A DNA stretch of 64,000 nt, taken from the NCBI RefSeq assembly GCF_000439375.1, contig NZ_ATMI01000031.1, forward strand, positions 1 to 64,000, written 5' to 3'. Every line of letters starts with the position of its first letter. Within the stretch, counting starts at the first letter, position 1. The stretch comes from Tatumella saanichensis (GTDB lineage Bacteria > Pseudomonadota > Gammaproteobacteria > Enterobacterales > Enterobacteriaceae). The notes under the pieces were generated by a model. The model had not been told where the DNA came from and ran no database searches. It saw only the letters and a program-made list of their open reading frames with translations. This document shows, one piece after another, positions 18,508 through 27,706 of this stretch. A program made the translations under genes and the position numbers.

Positions 18508-18991
18508 AGTAAGCGTTCCTGTCAGGTTCAGGGATTAGCTGTCTGCTGCTGTTACACTATAGCCCGCTGTGCGAAGTCAGGGGCTATGATTAATGCATTT
18601 ATCATCAAATGCCTTGCTGGCGCACTACTAGCATCATCAATAACATTAATATTACCTGCCTGCATAAGCCATTCTTTTACTAAGGACATTTAAGGTTACA
18701 TCATTTAATTTACCGCCTAACTCTTCAGCTTCCCCCGTCATTTTCAGGGTTTTCTTCATCTTAAACGCCCGTGGCATATCAAAATAACCCCATGATAATA
18801 ATCAGATAAAAAAATCCCCTTCGCCACTACCTAGAGAAACATTTGTTTACCCAATGACATTTCTGCGGGAAATACAAGACAGCCCCCAAATAACCCTATA
18901 TACATTATTGTTAATCAGATTTACTTTATTTGTAGTTTTCGGTGCCAATCAACGGGTACCGGCTGTTTCAATAATCTGTCGCGGAGCCTGT
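18508..18991. other. intergenic region with one possible small ORF
   Basis: About 480 bp between cbpA and the AEC carrier. Apart from a 41-codon - strand frame (18652-18777), nothing recognisable is seen. Confidence 0.5.
18652..18777 (-). CDS. possible small protein, 41 residues
   Basis: A short frame beginning MPRAFKMKKTLKMTGEAEEL and ending NVLSKRMAYAGR. It is basic with coding-like composition and sits alone in an intergenic region. Upstream support is weak (GGGG about 12 bases before the ATG). It could be a real small gene or a fragment of a lost one. No family is recognised. Confidence 0.3.
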   Translation of the reverse strand: MPRAFKMKKTLKMTGEAEELGGKLNDVTLNVLSKRMAYAGR

Positions 18992-19924
18992 ATGCTTGAC
19001 CTGATTATTCCTGCCCTGTTACCGATTGTGATCACCTTGCTGCTGGGCTTTATTGCTGGCTGGCACCACGACTTTGATGCCAGTCAAGGGGCCGTGCTTA
19101 ACCGAATGGTGATGCTCTATGCGCTACCACTGACTCTGTTTGCCGGAATGATGGGACTTTCCCGTTCGGTGCTGTTATCTCAGGGGATCATCGCAGTTAT
19201 TTTACTGGCTGGCATGGTGGGGGGATATTTGATTGTTTACTTACTAGTACGCTATCTGTGCCACCAGCCAGCAGGGATGGCAGCTTTATTGGCACTGGCT
19301 ATCTCCGGTCCAGCAGTCCCCTTTGTTGGCGTGCCGGTACTCGGCCATTTATATGGTACTGTCAGTACCCTTCCCATTGCGTTATGTAGCATTATCATGA
19401 ACCTGTTTCAGGTTCCGCTCACTATTCTGATCCTGTCCGCCGGTAACCGCGATAAAGCTAACACTAGTTTTAGCCAGAATATCTTGCATACCCTGAAAGA
19501 GCCGGTGGTTTGGGCACCGTTACTGGCATTGCTGTTGCTGTTACTGAACCTGCATATCCCAGCGGCATTGCGCAGTGCCCTTCAGTTGTTAGGCGGTACC
19601 ACTGGCGGCGTTGCGTTGTTCGCATCAGGGGTGATCCTCTTTTCCTATCATGTGGTGTTTGACCGCACCGTTATCCTGTCAGTACTGGCAAAGAATATCA
19701 TCCTGCCGCTGCTGATCCTGATCCTGGCTCGGGCATTACATACCGACGGACAGACCTTGAGTCTATCGGTGATCAGCATGGCGATCCCCAGTGCTTCAGT
19801 CTGCGTGATCCTGGCGGTGCAGTATAAAACCGCGGGTCAGGAGATGGCCTCGATCCTGTTTTTTAGCACCCTCTTTTCCATTTTGACTATGGGCGGAATG
19901 CTCTATTACCTTGCCGGTCACTGA
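18992..19924 (+). CDS. AEC-family transporter (YfdV/MdcF-like)
   Basis: A 310-residue, roughly 10-helix carrier of the auxin-efflux-carrier family. The start MLDLIIPALLPIVITLLLGF and the KEPVVWAPLLALLLLLL and ALFASGVILFSYH blocks resemble E. coli YfdV. ATG 18992 follows GGAG (18983). The acetolactate synthase gene follows after 26 bp, so they likely form an operon; the carrier may move a monocarboxylate linked to that enzyme, such as pyruvate or acetolactate. This is inference. Confidence 0.85.
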   Translation: MLDLIIPALLPIVITLLLGFIAGWHHDFDASQGAVLNRMVMLYALPLTLFAGMMGLSRSVLLSQGIIAVILLAGMVGGYLIVYLLVRYLCHQPAGMAALLALAISGPAVPFVGVPVLGHLYGTVSTLPIALCSIIMNLFQVPLTILILSAGNRDKANTSFSQNILHTLKEPVVWAPLLALLLLLLNLHIPAALRSALQLLGGTTGGVALFASGVILFSYHVVFDRTVILSVLAKNIILPLLILILARALHTDGQTLSLSVISMAIPSASVCVILAVQYKTAGQEMASILFFSTLFSILTMGGMLYYLAGH

Positions 19925-19950
19925 TGACCACAATGTCGCGGAGAGATTGT

Positions 19951-21615
19951 ATGACCATTGAAACGCAAAACGTCGCCGAATTTTTGGTATCTTGTCTGGA
20001 GGCCGAAGGAGTCAAATATGTGTTTGGCATCCCCGGCGAGGAGAACATTAAATTCGTGCGTGCTATCAGCGCATCGCCCGATATTCGTTTTATCTTAGTG
20101 AGGCATGAACAGGCGGCCTCGTTTATGGCTGATATTTACGGACGATTGACCGGCAATGCTGGCGTCTGTACGGCCACCCTTGGCCCAGGGGCTATTAATC
20201 TATTACTGGGTACCGCCGATGCGCAGACTGACTCCAGCCCACTGGTAGCGATCTCCGCCCAGGTTGGCCTGAACCGTATTTATAAAGAGTCTCACCAGAT
20301 TGTTGACCTGACAGCGATGTTTCGTCCGGTGACAAAATGGGCCGAAACCCTTTACACCCCGCAGGCTAGTGCTGAAATGTTGCGTAAGGCTTTTCAGGTT
20401 GCTCAACAGGAACGGCCGGGGGCGGCCTATCTGGCGATCCCTCAGGATGTGGAAGCGATGCCGGTACCTGCGGCATTGCAGCCGATCCAGCCGCTGCGTC
20501 CACGCTTACCCGCGCCCCCTGCCAATAGTATCCGCGAGGCAGCCAAATTGTTGCGTAATGCCCGCTTCCCGGTCATTTTGGCGGGACACGGGGTCGCTCG
20601 TAACGGGGCATCAGAAGCTCTGAATCAATTTGTCGAACAGTATCGTCTGCCAACGGCCACCACCTTTATGGGCAAAGGCGTGGTCAGTGATCGCAGCCCT
20701 CATGCCCTCGGTGTAATGGGGTTTATGCGCCATGATTATGAGAATTTTGCTTTTGACCAAGCGGATGTGATCTTGGCGGTAGGCTACGAGTTACAAGAGT
20801 TTGCCCCGGAACGTATGAACCCGGAGATCAATAAAAAAATCATCCATATCAACAGTTTCTTACCGGATACGGACCGTCACTATCCTGCCAGCGTGGCGAT
20901 AGCTGCCTGCCTGACCCAGAGCCTGCATGCCCTAAGCGCGGAATTGGGTGACCAGCCGTTACAAGATGGCCCGGCTACCGCAGAGATCCGTCGCCTGCGG
21001 GAACAAGAGCTAGAGAACGGACGTCAAGATAACAGTTTCCCATTAAAGCCGCAGCGGGTGGTCGCAGATATGCGCGCCGCGTTGGATGATGAGGATATTG
21101 TGTTGGCTGATACGGGGGCAATTAAAATGTGGGTGTCGCGGCTCTATCCCACCTACCGTCCATTAACCTGTCTGACTTCTAATGGCCTATCCACCATGGC
21201 CTTCTCTCTGCCGGGTGCCATCGCGGCCCATCTCGCCTGTCCGGGACGTAAAGTCCTGGCCAGCATGGGGGACGGTAGTTTTATGATGAATTCCCAAGAG
21301 ATTGAAACTGCTGTCCGCGAGCAGATCCCGCTGGTGGTGTTGGTATGGGTCGATGGCAGCTACGGCCTAATCAAATGGAAAATGGATATCGAGGAAGGTG
21401 ACCATGACTCCGTCGATTTCAACAATCCCGACTTTGTGAAGTATGCCGAAAGCTTCGGTGCCCGCGGTCAGGAAATTACCGCCGCGGAGCAGTTATTGCC
21501 GGTACTGCAACAGGCGCTGGCTGACCCAGGCGTCACGATTATCGCCTGTCCGGTGGACTACCGAGAAAATATGGCGCTGGTCGACAAACTGGGTGAACTG
21601 ACGATATCACTCTAA
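19951..21615 (+). CDS. catabolic-type acetolactate synthase (ThDP enzyme)
   Basis: A 554-residue ThDP-dependent enzyme of the AlsS/BudB type. The catalytic Glu lies in VRHEQAASFMADIYGRLTG, the ThDP-Mg motif is GDGSFMMNSQEIETAVREQIPLV..VDGSYG, and the tail VDYRENMALVDKLG is typical of this family. It condenses two pyruvates to 2-acetolactate. The acetolactate decarboxylase gene lies 2.2 kb downstream, beyond gsp, so the acetoin/2,3-butanediol branch appears complete as far as acetoin. ATG 19951 follows GGAGAG and is preferred over ATG 19924. No anabolic small subunit gene is nearby. Confidence 0.85.
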   Translation: MTIETQNVAEFLVSCLEAEGVKYVFGIPGEENIKFVRAISASPDIRFILVRHEQAASFMADIYGRLTGNAGVCTATLGPGAINLLLGTADAQTDSSPLVAISAQVGLNRIYKESHQIVDLTAMFRPVTKWAETLYTPQASAEMLRKAFQVAQQERPGAAYLAIPQDVEAMPVPAALQPIQPLRPRLPAPPANSIREAAKLLRNARFPVILAGHGVARNGASEALNQFVEQYRLPTATTFMGKGVVSDRSPHALGVMGFMRHDYENFAFDQADVILAVGYELQEFAPERMNPEINKKIIHINSFLPDTDRHYPASVAIAACLTQSLHALSAELGDQPLQDGPATAEIRRLREQELENGRQDNSFPLKPQRVVADMRAALDDEDIVLADTGAIKMWVSRLYPTYRPLTCLTSNGLSTMAFSLPGAIAAHLACPGRKVLASMGDGSFMMNSQEIETAVREQIPLVVLVWVDGSYGLIKWKMDIEEGDHDSVDFNNPDFVKYAESFGARGQEITAAEQLLPVLQQALADPGVTIIACPVDYRENMALVDKLGELTISL

Positions 21616-21621
21616 AACAGT

Positions 21622-21667
21622 GGTGAGGGGTAATATAAGTGACAGTGTCACTTATGCTCCCCTCGCC
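21622..21667. terminator. long hairpin after the acetolactate synthase gene
   Basis: A perfect inner stem ATAAGTGACA/TGTCACTTAT with a 1-base centre is nested in an outer GGTGAGGGG/CCCCTCGCC stem. It follows the stop codon by 7 bases. There is no T-run, so it may act as an RNA-stabilising 3' structure or an imperfect terminator. Confidence 0.5.
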
Positions 21668-21828
21668 GATCACCCAATAGCTGCTATGCTTACTGTAACC
21701 CGCCCCGTCTGCTGTCGTCTGGCAGCACCCTGCTCCGGGAAGGCTCCCTGATACAGCACGGCCTATGACACCTTGTTCAGGGAAGAACCGGCAGCCGATG
21801 GCTGCCTGCATCAATGAAAGGCTCGATA

Positions 21829-23706
21829 ATGACTGTGGAACAGACCGAACAACAGGCTCCTTTCGGTACAGTACTGGGTTACGCCCCTGGTGGTGTTGCC
21901 ATCTACTCCTCTGATTATGACTCCCTCGACAGTGAAGAATTTCCCGATGATGCCTCGTTACGCAGTTATCTCGGCAATGAGTATATGGGGTATAAATGGC
22001 AGTGCGTTGAATTTGCCCGCCGCTTCCTTTACCTCAATTACGGGGTCGTGTTCACCGATGTACGCATGGCCTATGAAATCTTTGATCTGCGGTTTATGCG
22101 CCAAGTCGTCAATGATGACATCCTGCCGTTACAGGCCTATGCCAATGGCGGCAGCCGTCCTCCGATCGCCGGGGCATTGCTGATTTGGCAGCAAGGGGGA
22201 GAGTTTGAACACACCGGACATGTGGCCATCATCACGCGGGTGTTGGCCGATCGGGTGCAGATTGTTGAGCAAAATGTGATCCACCATCCTTTGCCCGCTG
22301 GACAGCAATGGACCCGTGAACTGGCCCTGCATCAACGCGATGATGGCTACCATCTGCAGGATACCTTTAACGATACCGAAATTCTCGGCTGGATGGTTCA
22401 GACAAGTGACAGCCAAGGTGCACTGCCATTGCCACAAACAGAGCCGCATTTATTGGCCATCCATAGCCAACGGGTGAGCGCCCCTCAAACATTAAATGGA
22501 CAGTGGCTGGATGACCAGCAACCCACCGAACATGCCTACATTCAGGCTAACCAGGGCTGTGTGCTCAATGATGACCCAACACAGTATTTTACCCTGTCTC
22601 GCAGTGCCGAACAGGCGCTGATCAGTGCCACCAATGAGCTGCATCTGATGTATTTGCACGCCACCGAGAAAGTCCTACGGGATGATGCGCTGTTACGGCT
22701 GTTTGATATTCCGGAAATTCTCTGGCCCCGGCTACGACTCTCTTGGCAGAAACGACGTCATCATATGGTGACCGGTCGCTTGGATTTCTGCCTCGATGAG
22801 CGCGGTTTGAAGGTCTACGAATACAATGCCGACTCAGCGTCTTGCCATACCGAAGCTGGGGTGATCCTCGACAAATGGGCCACGGCCGCCGGTGTTGAAC
22901 AAGGTAAAGATCCTTGTCACCGTTTGGTCAGCTTACTATCAGATGCGTGGAAACACTGCGACGCCCTGCCGTTTGTCCACATACTGCAGGATGACGATAT
23001 TGAGGAAAATTACCATGCGTTGTTAATGCAACAGGCCCTGCGTGAAGCCGGTTTTGACAGCAAAATTTTACATGGCCTCAGAGAGTTGCACTGGGGGGCG
23101 ACCGGTCAGTTACTGGACGGCGATCAGCGCGAAGTGGCCTGTGTATGGAAAACTTGGGCGTGGGAAACGGTTCTTGAGCAACTACGTCAAGAGTGTGAAG
23201 GCGAAACTCCGGTGGCCTTGCCAGTACGTACTGGCGATGGCGATGAAGTGCGTCTAATCGATGTCCTGCTACGCCCAGAAGTGATGGTGTTTGAACCACT
23301 TTGGACGGTGATCCCTGGGAACAAGGCTATTCTACCGGTGCTGTGGTCACTATTTCCTCATCATCCGTACCTGTTGGATACCGACTTCAAAGTGAATGAT
23401 GACCTGAAACAAACCGGCTATGCGGTCAAACCTATCGGTGGACGTTGTGGCAACAATATCGGGCTGGTCAGCCACCAAGAAGAGTCATTAGGGTTAACCG
23501 GTGGCCGCTTCAGTGGGCAGACCAATATCTATCAGCAACTCTGGTGTTTACCGAAAGTGGCCGATCGCTATATTCAGGTCTGCACCTTTACGGTAGGCGG
23601 TCACTATGGGGGAGCCTGTTTGCGTTCAGACCCGACACTGGTGATTAAGAAAGAGAGCAATATAGAGCCACTGCGGATCCTCAAAGACAATGAGTTCCTA
23701 AAATAA
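21829..23706 (+). CDS. gsp: bifunctional glutathionylspermidine synthetase/amidase
   Basis: A 625-residue two-domain enzyme that forms and hydrolyses glutathionylspermidine. The N-terminal CHAP amidase (to about residue 200) has the catalytic Cys in YKWQCVEFARRF and His in HTGHVAII; with ATG 21829 the Cys is residue 59, as in E. coli. The C-terminal ATP-grasp synthetase domain contains LKVYEYNADSASCHTEAG, VFEPLWTVIPGNKA and KPIGGRCGNNI. The whole sequence tracks E. coli Gsp closely. An in-frame ATG at 21814 is less likely. It is cytoplasmic and linked to redox control. Confidence 0.96.
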   Translation: MTVEQTEQQAPFGTVLGYAPGGVAIYSSDYDSLDSEEFPDDASLRSYLGNEYMGYKWQCVEFARRFLYLNYGVVFTDVRMAYEIFDLRFMRQVVNDDILPLQAYANGGSRPPIAGALLIWQQGGEFEHTGHVAIITRVLADRVQIVEQNVIHHPLPAGQQWTRELALHQRDDGYHLQDTFNDTEILGWMVQTSDSQGALPLPQTEPHLLAIHSQRVSAPQTLNGQWLDDQQPTEHAYIQANQGCVLNDDPTQYFTLSRSAEQALISATNELHLMYLHATEKVLRDDALLRLFDIPEILWPRLRLSWQKRRHHMVTGRLDFCLDERGLKVYEYNADSASCHTEAGVILDKWATAAGVEQGKDPCHRLVSLLSDAWKHCDALPFVHILQDDDIEENYHALLMQQALREAGFDSKILHGLRELHWGATGQLLDGDQREVACVWKTWAWETVLEQLRQECEGETPVALPVRTGDGDEVRLIDVLLRPEVMVFEPLWTVIPGNKAILPVLWSLFPHHPYLLDTDFKVNDDLKQTGYAVKPIGGRCGNNIGLVSHQEESLGLTGGRFSGQTNIYQQLWCLPKVADRYIQVCTFTVGGHYGGACLRSDPTLVIKKESNIEPLRILKDNEFLK

Positions 23707-23711
23707 ACAGT

Positions 23712-23730
23712 CTGCCGACAAACTCGGCAG
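23712..23730 (+). terminator. hairpin after gsp
   Basis: CTGCCGA and TCGGCAG arms with a 5-base loop start 6 bases after the gsp stop. No T-run follows, so strength is uncertain. Confidence 0.45.
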
Positions 23731-23844
23731 TAGAGCGGGTTCAGAGTAGGTGTTACCCATCCAGCCTGAACCCCCATTGGCCGAGAACCCAAAATTATGC
23801 CACACTTAACCTTACAATAAGTGCGTGATTGAGATCAGGATACC

Positions 23845-24630
23845 ATGATGGAAAAAACAGATTGCGGATGTCGCTGCATCAGCGACATCACTCGGGCCGC
23901 GTTGAAATTGGAGAAGGATCGCGGTGAGCGCATTATCTGGCAGACTTCGCTGATGAGTGCCCTACTCAGCGGTGTCTATGAAGGGAAGACCACTATCGGC
24001 GAACTGCTGCAACACGGCGATTTTGGCTTGGGGACATTCAACCGCCTTGATGGTGAAATGATCGCCTTTAACAGTGACGTGTTTCAGTTACGCGGTGACG
24101 GTACGGCTCGCCCCGCCAAACCGGAGCAGCAAACCCCCTTTGCGGTAATGACCTATTTTAACCCCACCCACGAATATCATTTTACGAAGCCACACAGTCG
24201 CCAACAGATCCATGAGATTATTGATCAGACCCTAAACAGCGAAAATATGTTCTGCGCTCTGCGTATTGACGGTGTATTTGAGAGGGTGGATACCCGTACC
24301 GTTACCGAGCAACAGCGCCCGTATAAGCCGATGATAAAGGCCACCGAACAGCAACCGATCTTCCATCTCCATCGCCAGCAGGGAGTCGTGATTGGCTTCC
24401 TCACCCCGGCCTATATGCAGGGCATCAATGTTGCGGGTTACCATGAGCATTTTATTAACCAGCAGCGCAGCAGCGGTGGCCATGTTTTGGATTACCAAGT
24501 CAGTGAAGGTCGTCTCACCTTTGGCAGCGTAGAGAGGCTGATTATCGATTTTCCCGATGATCAAGATTTCCGCCAAGCAGACTTAGATCCCGAAGATCTC
24601 AATGAGGCGATCCACTCGGTTGAAGGGTAA
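23845..24630 (+). CDS. budA: alpha-acetolactate decarboxylase
   Basis: A 261-residue Zn enzyme converting acetolactate to acetoin. The blocks IWQTSLMSALLSGVYEG, GDFGLGTFNRLDGEM and FNPTHEYHF fit the family, as do the metal-binding histidines in PIFHLHRQQGVVIGF and GYHEHFI followed by RSSGGHVLDY. Two ATGs in tandem (23845, 23848) are possible starts. It is separated from the acetolactate synthase gene by gsp, an arrangement I have not seen before. Confidence 0.93.
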   Translation: MMEKTDCGCRCISDITRAALKLEKDRGERIIWQTSLMSALLSGVYEGKTTIGELLQHGDFGLGTFNRLDGEMIAFNSDVFQLRGDGTARPAKPEQQTPFAVMTYFNPTHEYHFTKPHSRQQIHEIIDQTLNSENMFCALRIDGVFERVDTRTVTEQQRPYKPMIKATEQQPIFHLHRQQGVVIGFLTPAYMQGINVAGYHEHFINQQRSSGGHVLDYQVSEGRLTFGSVERLIIDFPDDQDFRQADLDPEDLNEAIHSVEG

Positions 24631-24710
24631 CTTTGGCCTTATTCCGGATCATCAGTTACTGTACGAACGTTGACTACGACTCGCCCTCAGCGGGCAAGAT
24701 AACCCTGATG

Positions 24711-24719
24711 TGCTATAAT
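24711..24719 (+). promoter_or_regulatory. extended -10 promoter
   Basis: TGCTATAAT is a perfect -10 with the TG extension. It is placed to start transcription near 24726, just ahead of the small gene at 24755. No good -35 is seen, as expected for extended -10 promoters. Confidence 0.55.
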
Positions 24720-24754
24720 GAAGTTATCTTAAGCTTACATGACCGGAGGTAGTG

Positions 24755-24925
24755 ATGATTGCCGGATTTGTTGCATTAATGATCACCCACTCTAAAGTGT
24801 TGCCGGTGACCCAGGCGCTTTATCCCACCGAAGACCAGTGCCAGTCAGCCCTGATTCAGGACCAAAAACAGCGCCCCAACACACAGTTGTTGTGTGGCGA
24901 GGTCATGCGCAGCAACGCGATGTAA
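24755..24925 (+). CDS. small possibly exported protein, 56 residues
   Basis: Begins MIAGFVALMITHSKVLP and ends LLCGEVMRSNAM. A short hydrophobic N-terminus is followed by a polar part with two Cys, a layout like small DUF1482-type enterobacterial proteins (tentative). CGGAGG lies 8 bases before the ATG, and an extended -10 promoter lies about 40 bp upstream. The stop abuts the 3' end of sgrR on the other strand. No function can be assigned. Confidence 0.6.
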   Translation: MIAGFVALMITHSKVLPVTQALYPTEDQCQSALIQDQKQRPNTQLLCGEVMRSNAM

Positions 24926-26698
24926 TCAGCGTGCAGTGCCTGGGGGCATCCAAGTTTGGCTGAAATCAAACCAGCCAAGATTGTTCAGTTTGATCCCCTG
25001 AGCTTGGCCTGGGCTCTTCAGCCGCATCCAATGATGAAACAATGGTTGCAGCCAGCCCTCGGCCAGCACCTCAGCCGTTAGCGATTTGCCGCTAAGAGTC
25101 CCTTGCCGCCAACCCCACTGCCAGTCGTCAAGTTGCTGCTGATCACCACCACTGATTGACGTGCGTAGTAAAGGCATGCCGGTTAACCAGGCACCCACGT
25201 TCCACTCCTCAGGGATCGGGAAATTGACAGTACCCAACCAGAGGTCAGCTTCACCTTCTCCTGTCCACCATTGTGTGTAATCTGCTTCAATACATTGCAA
25301 CTGGATACCCTGCTGCTGCAACAGTGCCTGCATGATGTCTGTTAACATCTTGAATTCCGGATGTTGGCGGTGTACCACCAGCCGTAAACAGGCCTGTGGC
25401 GCTGACAATCCCGCTGGCCTATTCCCTAGTGGGTGACACATGCAATGGTGCCAGTCGGGGAGCAGGCTGTTTGCTGGGATCCATAACGGCTGCACCTGCG
25501 GGGGCAACCGGTGTAGGATGGCCTGCGGGCTGAGCACTTCGCGTAACCAACAACGTGCACTGGCACTCTGCCAGCTAGGGCTGCGTTGATCGCACAACAG
25601 AAAATAGCCGCCTTTTTCTGGAAACATCTCTTCATCCTGCTTCGGGCTCAACACTGGCAGTCCGGCAGCATCACTGTGATCCATATCGCTGACACTGGAA
25701 CTGAGCCACGCTGCAGGGAGTCTATCTTGGTCTGGCGATACCATTTGCTGCGGAGGATGGCTGTCAGTTTCTGCCAGCGGTGGACAGACGATGATGTCTA
25801 CCTCATCCAATAAGCCACGCAAGCCAAAGTAGTCATTAAATGCCTGCAACCGTAACTGCAGTGGGCTGTTGTCGATGACCTGATAAGGTCCCGTGCCAAT
25901 CGGATGTGAACTAAACTGTTTACGGGAAAGATGATCACCCGGCAGGATCAATGCCGCCACATGGGTCAACAGTAATGGCAGCTGCGGGTCAGGCTGACTG
26001 AGGTGAACATCCACGCTGAGCCGACCGCTGGCGATCACCGAGTGCAGATGGGTAAACAGTGGCTGTTCAGCAGCGCGACGCAACGAGGCCACCACATCTT
26101 CACTGACCAGTTCACTGCCATCATGGAAGCGCACTCCAGGGCGTAAATAGAAACGCCAGTGCCGCTCATTGAGCGCAGTCCAGTGATGAGCCAGATCAGC
26201 TTCCGGCTGTGCAGTCGTCGGATCCACCCGTGTCAGACCGCTAAAGATTTGCCGCAGCAAGTGGGTTTCTGAACGCCTGAGCGGCAGACACGGATAAAGC
26301 ACGGGCATCGGACGATAATAGGGTACCCGAAGTGAGGAGTAATCATCGGTTACCCGGTACCCCAGCCGTTGACCTAACAGCTTGATGAGTAAATTTTGCT
26401 GATCGCCGGCTAAACTGATGGCCTTGCCATGCTGTCCTTTTTCCAGCAACTGTTGCGCTTGCTGTAACAGCAACTGCTGCTCGCTGAAGTGCAGCAACAA
26501 ACGAGAATGATGGCCGCGGCCACGACCCGGTTGCCATTCCAGCCAACCCGCCTGCTGCATTCGCTGTAAGACGGTACGGATATGGCGCTTACTGCAGCAC
26601 AGCTTGATTGCGATGTCTTCGAGTGTCAGAGTGACCTGCCGTTGGGGATACAGGTTCAACAATCGCCGATACTGCAACTCCAGACGTGATTCCGACAT
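24926..26698 (-). CDS. sgrR: SgrR-family transcriptional regulator
   Basis: A 590-residue regulator. An N-terminal winged helix (LTLEDIAIKLCCSKRHIRTVLQRMQ, about residues 28-75) is fused to a solute-binding-protein-like domain. LRRSETHLLRQIFSGLTR, HWRFYLRPGVRFHDG, SHPIGTGPYQVI and LNNLGWFDF all match E. coli SgrR, which senses glucose-phosphate stress and activates the sRNA sgrS. ATG 26698 follows AAAGGAG and is preferred over an upstream TTG. No sgrS/sgrT-like gene is visible in the 130-bp divergent region, which instead leads to an SDH-like gene. Confidence 0.88.
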   Translation of the reverse strand: MSESRLELQYRRLLNLYPQRQVTLTLEDIAIKLCCSKRHIRTVLQRMQQAGWLEWQPGRGRGHHSRLLLHFSEQQLLLQQAQQLLEKGQHGKAISLAGDQQNLLIKLLGQRLGYRVTDDYSSLRVPYYRPMPVLYPCLPLRRSETHLLRQIFSGLTRVDPTTAQPEADLAHHWTALNERHWRFYLRPGVRFHDGSELVSEDVVASLRRAAEQPLFTHLHSVIASGRLSVDVHLSQPDPQLPLLLTHVAALILPGDHLSRKQFSSHPIGTGPYQVIDNSPLQLRLQAFNDYFGLRGLLDEVDIIVCPPLAETDSHPPQQMVSPDQDRLPAAWLSSSVSDMDHSDAAGLPVLSPKQDEEMFPEKGGYFLLCDQRSPSWQSASARCWLREVLSPQAILHRLPPQVQPLWIPANSLLPDWHHCMCHPLGNRPAGLSAPQACLRLVVHRQHPEFKMLTDIMQALLQQQGIQLQCIEADYTQWWTGEGEADLWLGTVNFPIPEEWNVGAWLTGMPLLRTSISGGDQQQLDDWQWGWRQGTLSGKSLTAEVLAEGWLQPLFHHWMRLKSPGQAQGIKLNNLGWFDFSQTWMPPGTAR

Positions 26699-26830
26699 AA
26701 AAGGGGAACTCCTTTGAGCCAAAGACAGCCGTTTTTAACCTCCTCTTTTTAGTTCATTATTAGTGACAGGACAAGCAGGAGCCGCAAAGAACTGCCTTAC
26801 ATCATTGATCATTGCCAGAGGGAAGTCACA

Positions 26831-27649
26831 ATGACCCGTCATTTGAATAAGGATACTACCCTGTGTATGTCACTGGCTGCACGGCCAAGTAACTTTGGCA
26901 CGCGGTTTCATAACTACCTTTATGACGCCATGGATTTGGATTATTTGTATAAAGCCTTCACTACCAGTGATTTAGCCGGTGCCATCGCTGGTGTCCGTGC
27001 CCTTGGGGTGCGAGGCTGTGCGATTTCAATGCCATTCAAAGAGCAAGTGATTGCACTGGTAGATGAGTTGGACGCCTCAGCCGCCGCCATCAATTCCGTG
27101 AATACGGTGGTAAATAGTGAAGGTCATCTCAAAGCCTACAATACTGATTACATCGCAATCGCCACGTTGCTGCGTCAGTATCAGGTGGATAACCAGCTTT
27201 CTTTCATCTTGCGGGGCAGCGGTGGGATGGCAAAAGCTGTGGCCTGTGCCCTTAAAGATGCCGGTTTCCGGCACGGTAAAATCATTGATCGTAAGCCAGA
27301 AAATGCCGAGCGATTAGCACAGTTGTATGGATTCGAATCTGGAAGTGAATTTGAAGGATCAGTGGCCAGGCTGCTGATTAATGCCACACCCATCGGCATG
27401 GCTGGCGGTGCTGAAGCCTCCAGTCTGGCTTTCAGCCTAGAAGACATTAAGCGTGCCGACGTGGTATTTGATGTGGTGGCGCTTCCAGAAACTACGCCTT
27501 TGATTAACAGTGCTCGGGAACTGGGTAAAACGGTGATCACCGGTGCCGAAGTGTTTGCCATTCAGGCGGTGGAGCAGTTTGCGCTCTATACCGGCAAGCG
27601 CCCCGATGAAGCGTTGTTTCGCGACGCTGCGGCCTTTTCGCGCCAGTAA
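26831..27649 (+). CDS. shikimate dehydrogenase-like oxidoreductase (HI0607 type)
   Basis: A 272-residue member of the AroE superfamily, closest to the SDH-L/HI0607 branch judging by KDTTLCMSLAARPSNFGTRF and GVRGCAISMPFKEQV. The NAD(P)-binding turn is RGSGGMAKAVACAL and the C-terminal block is ITGAEVFAIQAVEQF. Branch members are generally poor shikimate dehydrogenases, so a different or secondary substrate is likely. It diverges from sgrR. Confidence 0.87.
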   Translation: MTRHLNKDTTLCMSLAARPSNFGTRFHNYLYDAMDLDYLYKAFTTSDLAGAIAGVRALGVRGCAISMPFKEQVIALVDELDASAAAINSVNTVVNSEGHLKAYNTDYIAIATLLRQYQVDNQLSFILRGSGGMAKAVACALKDAGFRHGKIIDRKPENAERLAQLYGFESGSEFEGSVARLLINATPIGMAGGAEASSLAFSLEDIKRADVVFDVVALPETTPLINSARELGKTVITGAEVFAIQAVEQFALYTGKRPDEALFRDAAAFSRQ

Positions 27650-27706
27650 TAGCATCACCGCAATCAGTAACAGGGGCAACGTAGCGCTGCCCCTGGAGTC
27701 ACAGTA

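Noticed and set aside
17899-18693. A 264-residue open frame on the + strand
   Set aside because: It is entirely antisense to cbpA and its upstream region; the cbpA frame has full DnaJ-family motifs, while this one has no recognisable domain.
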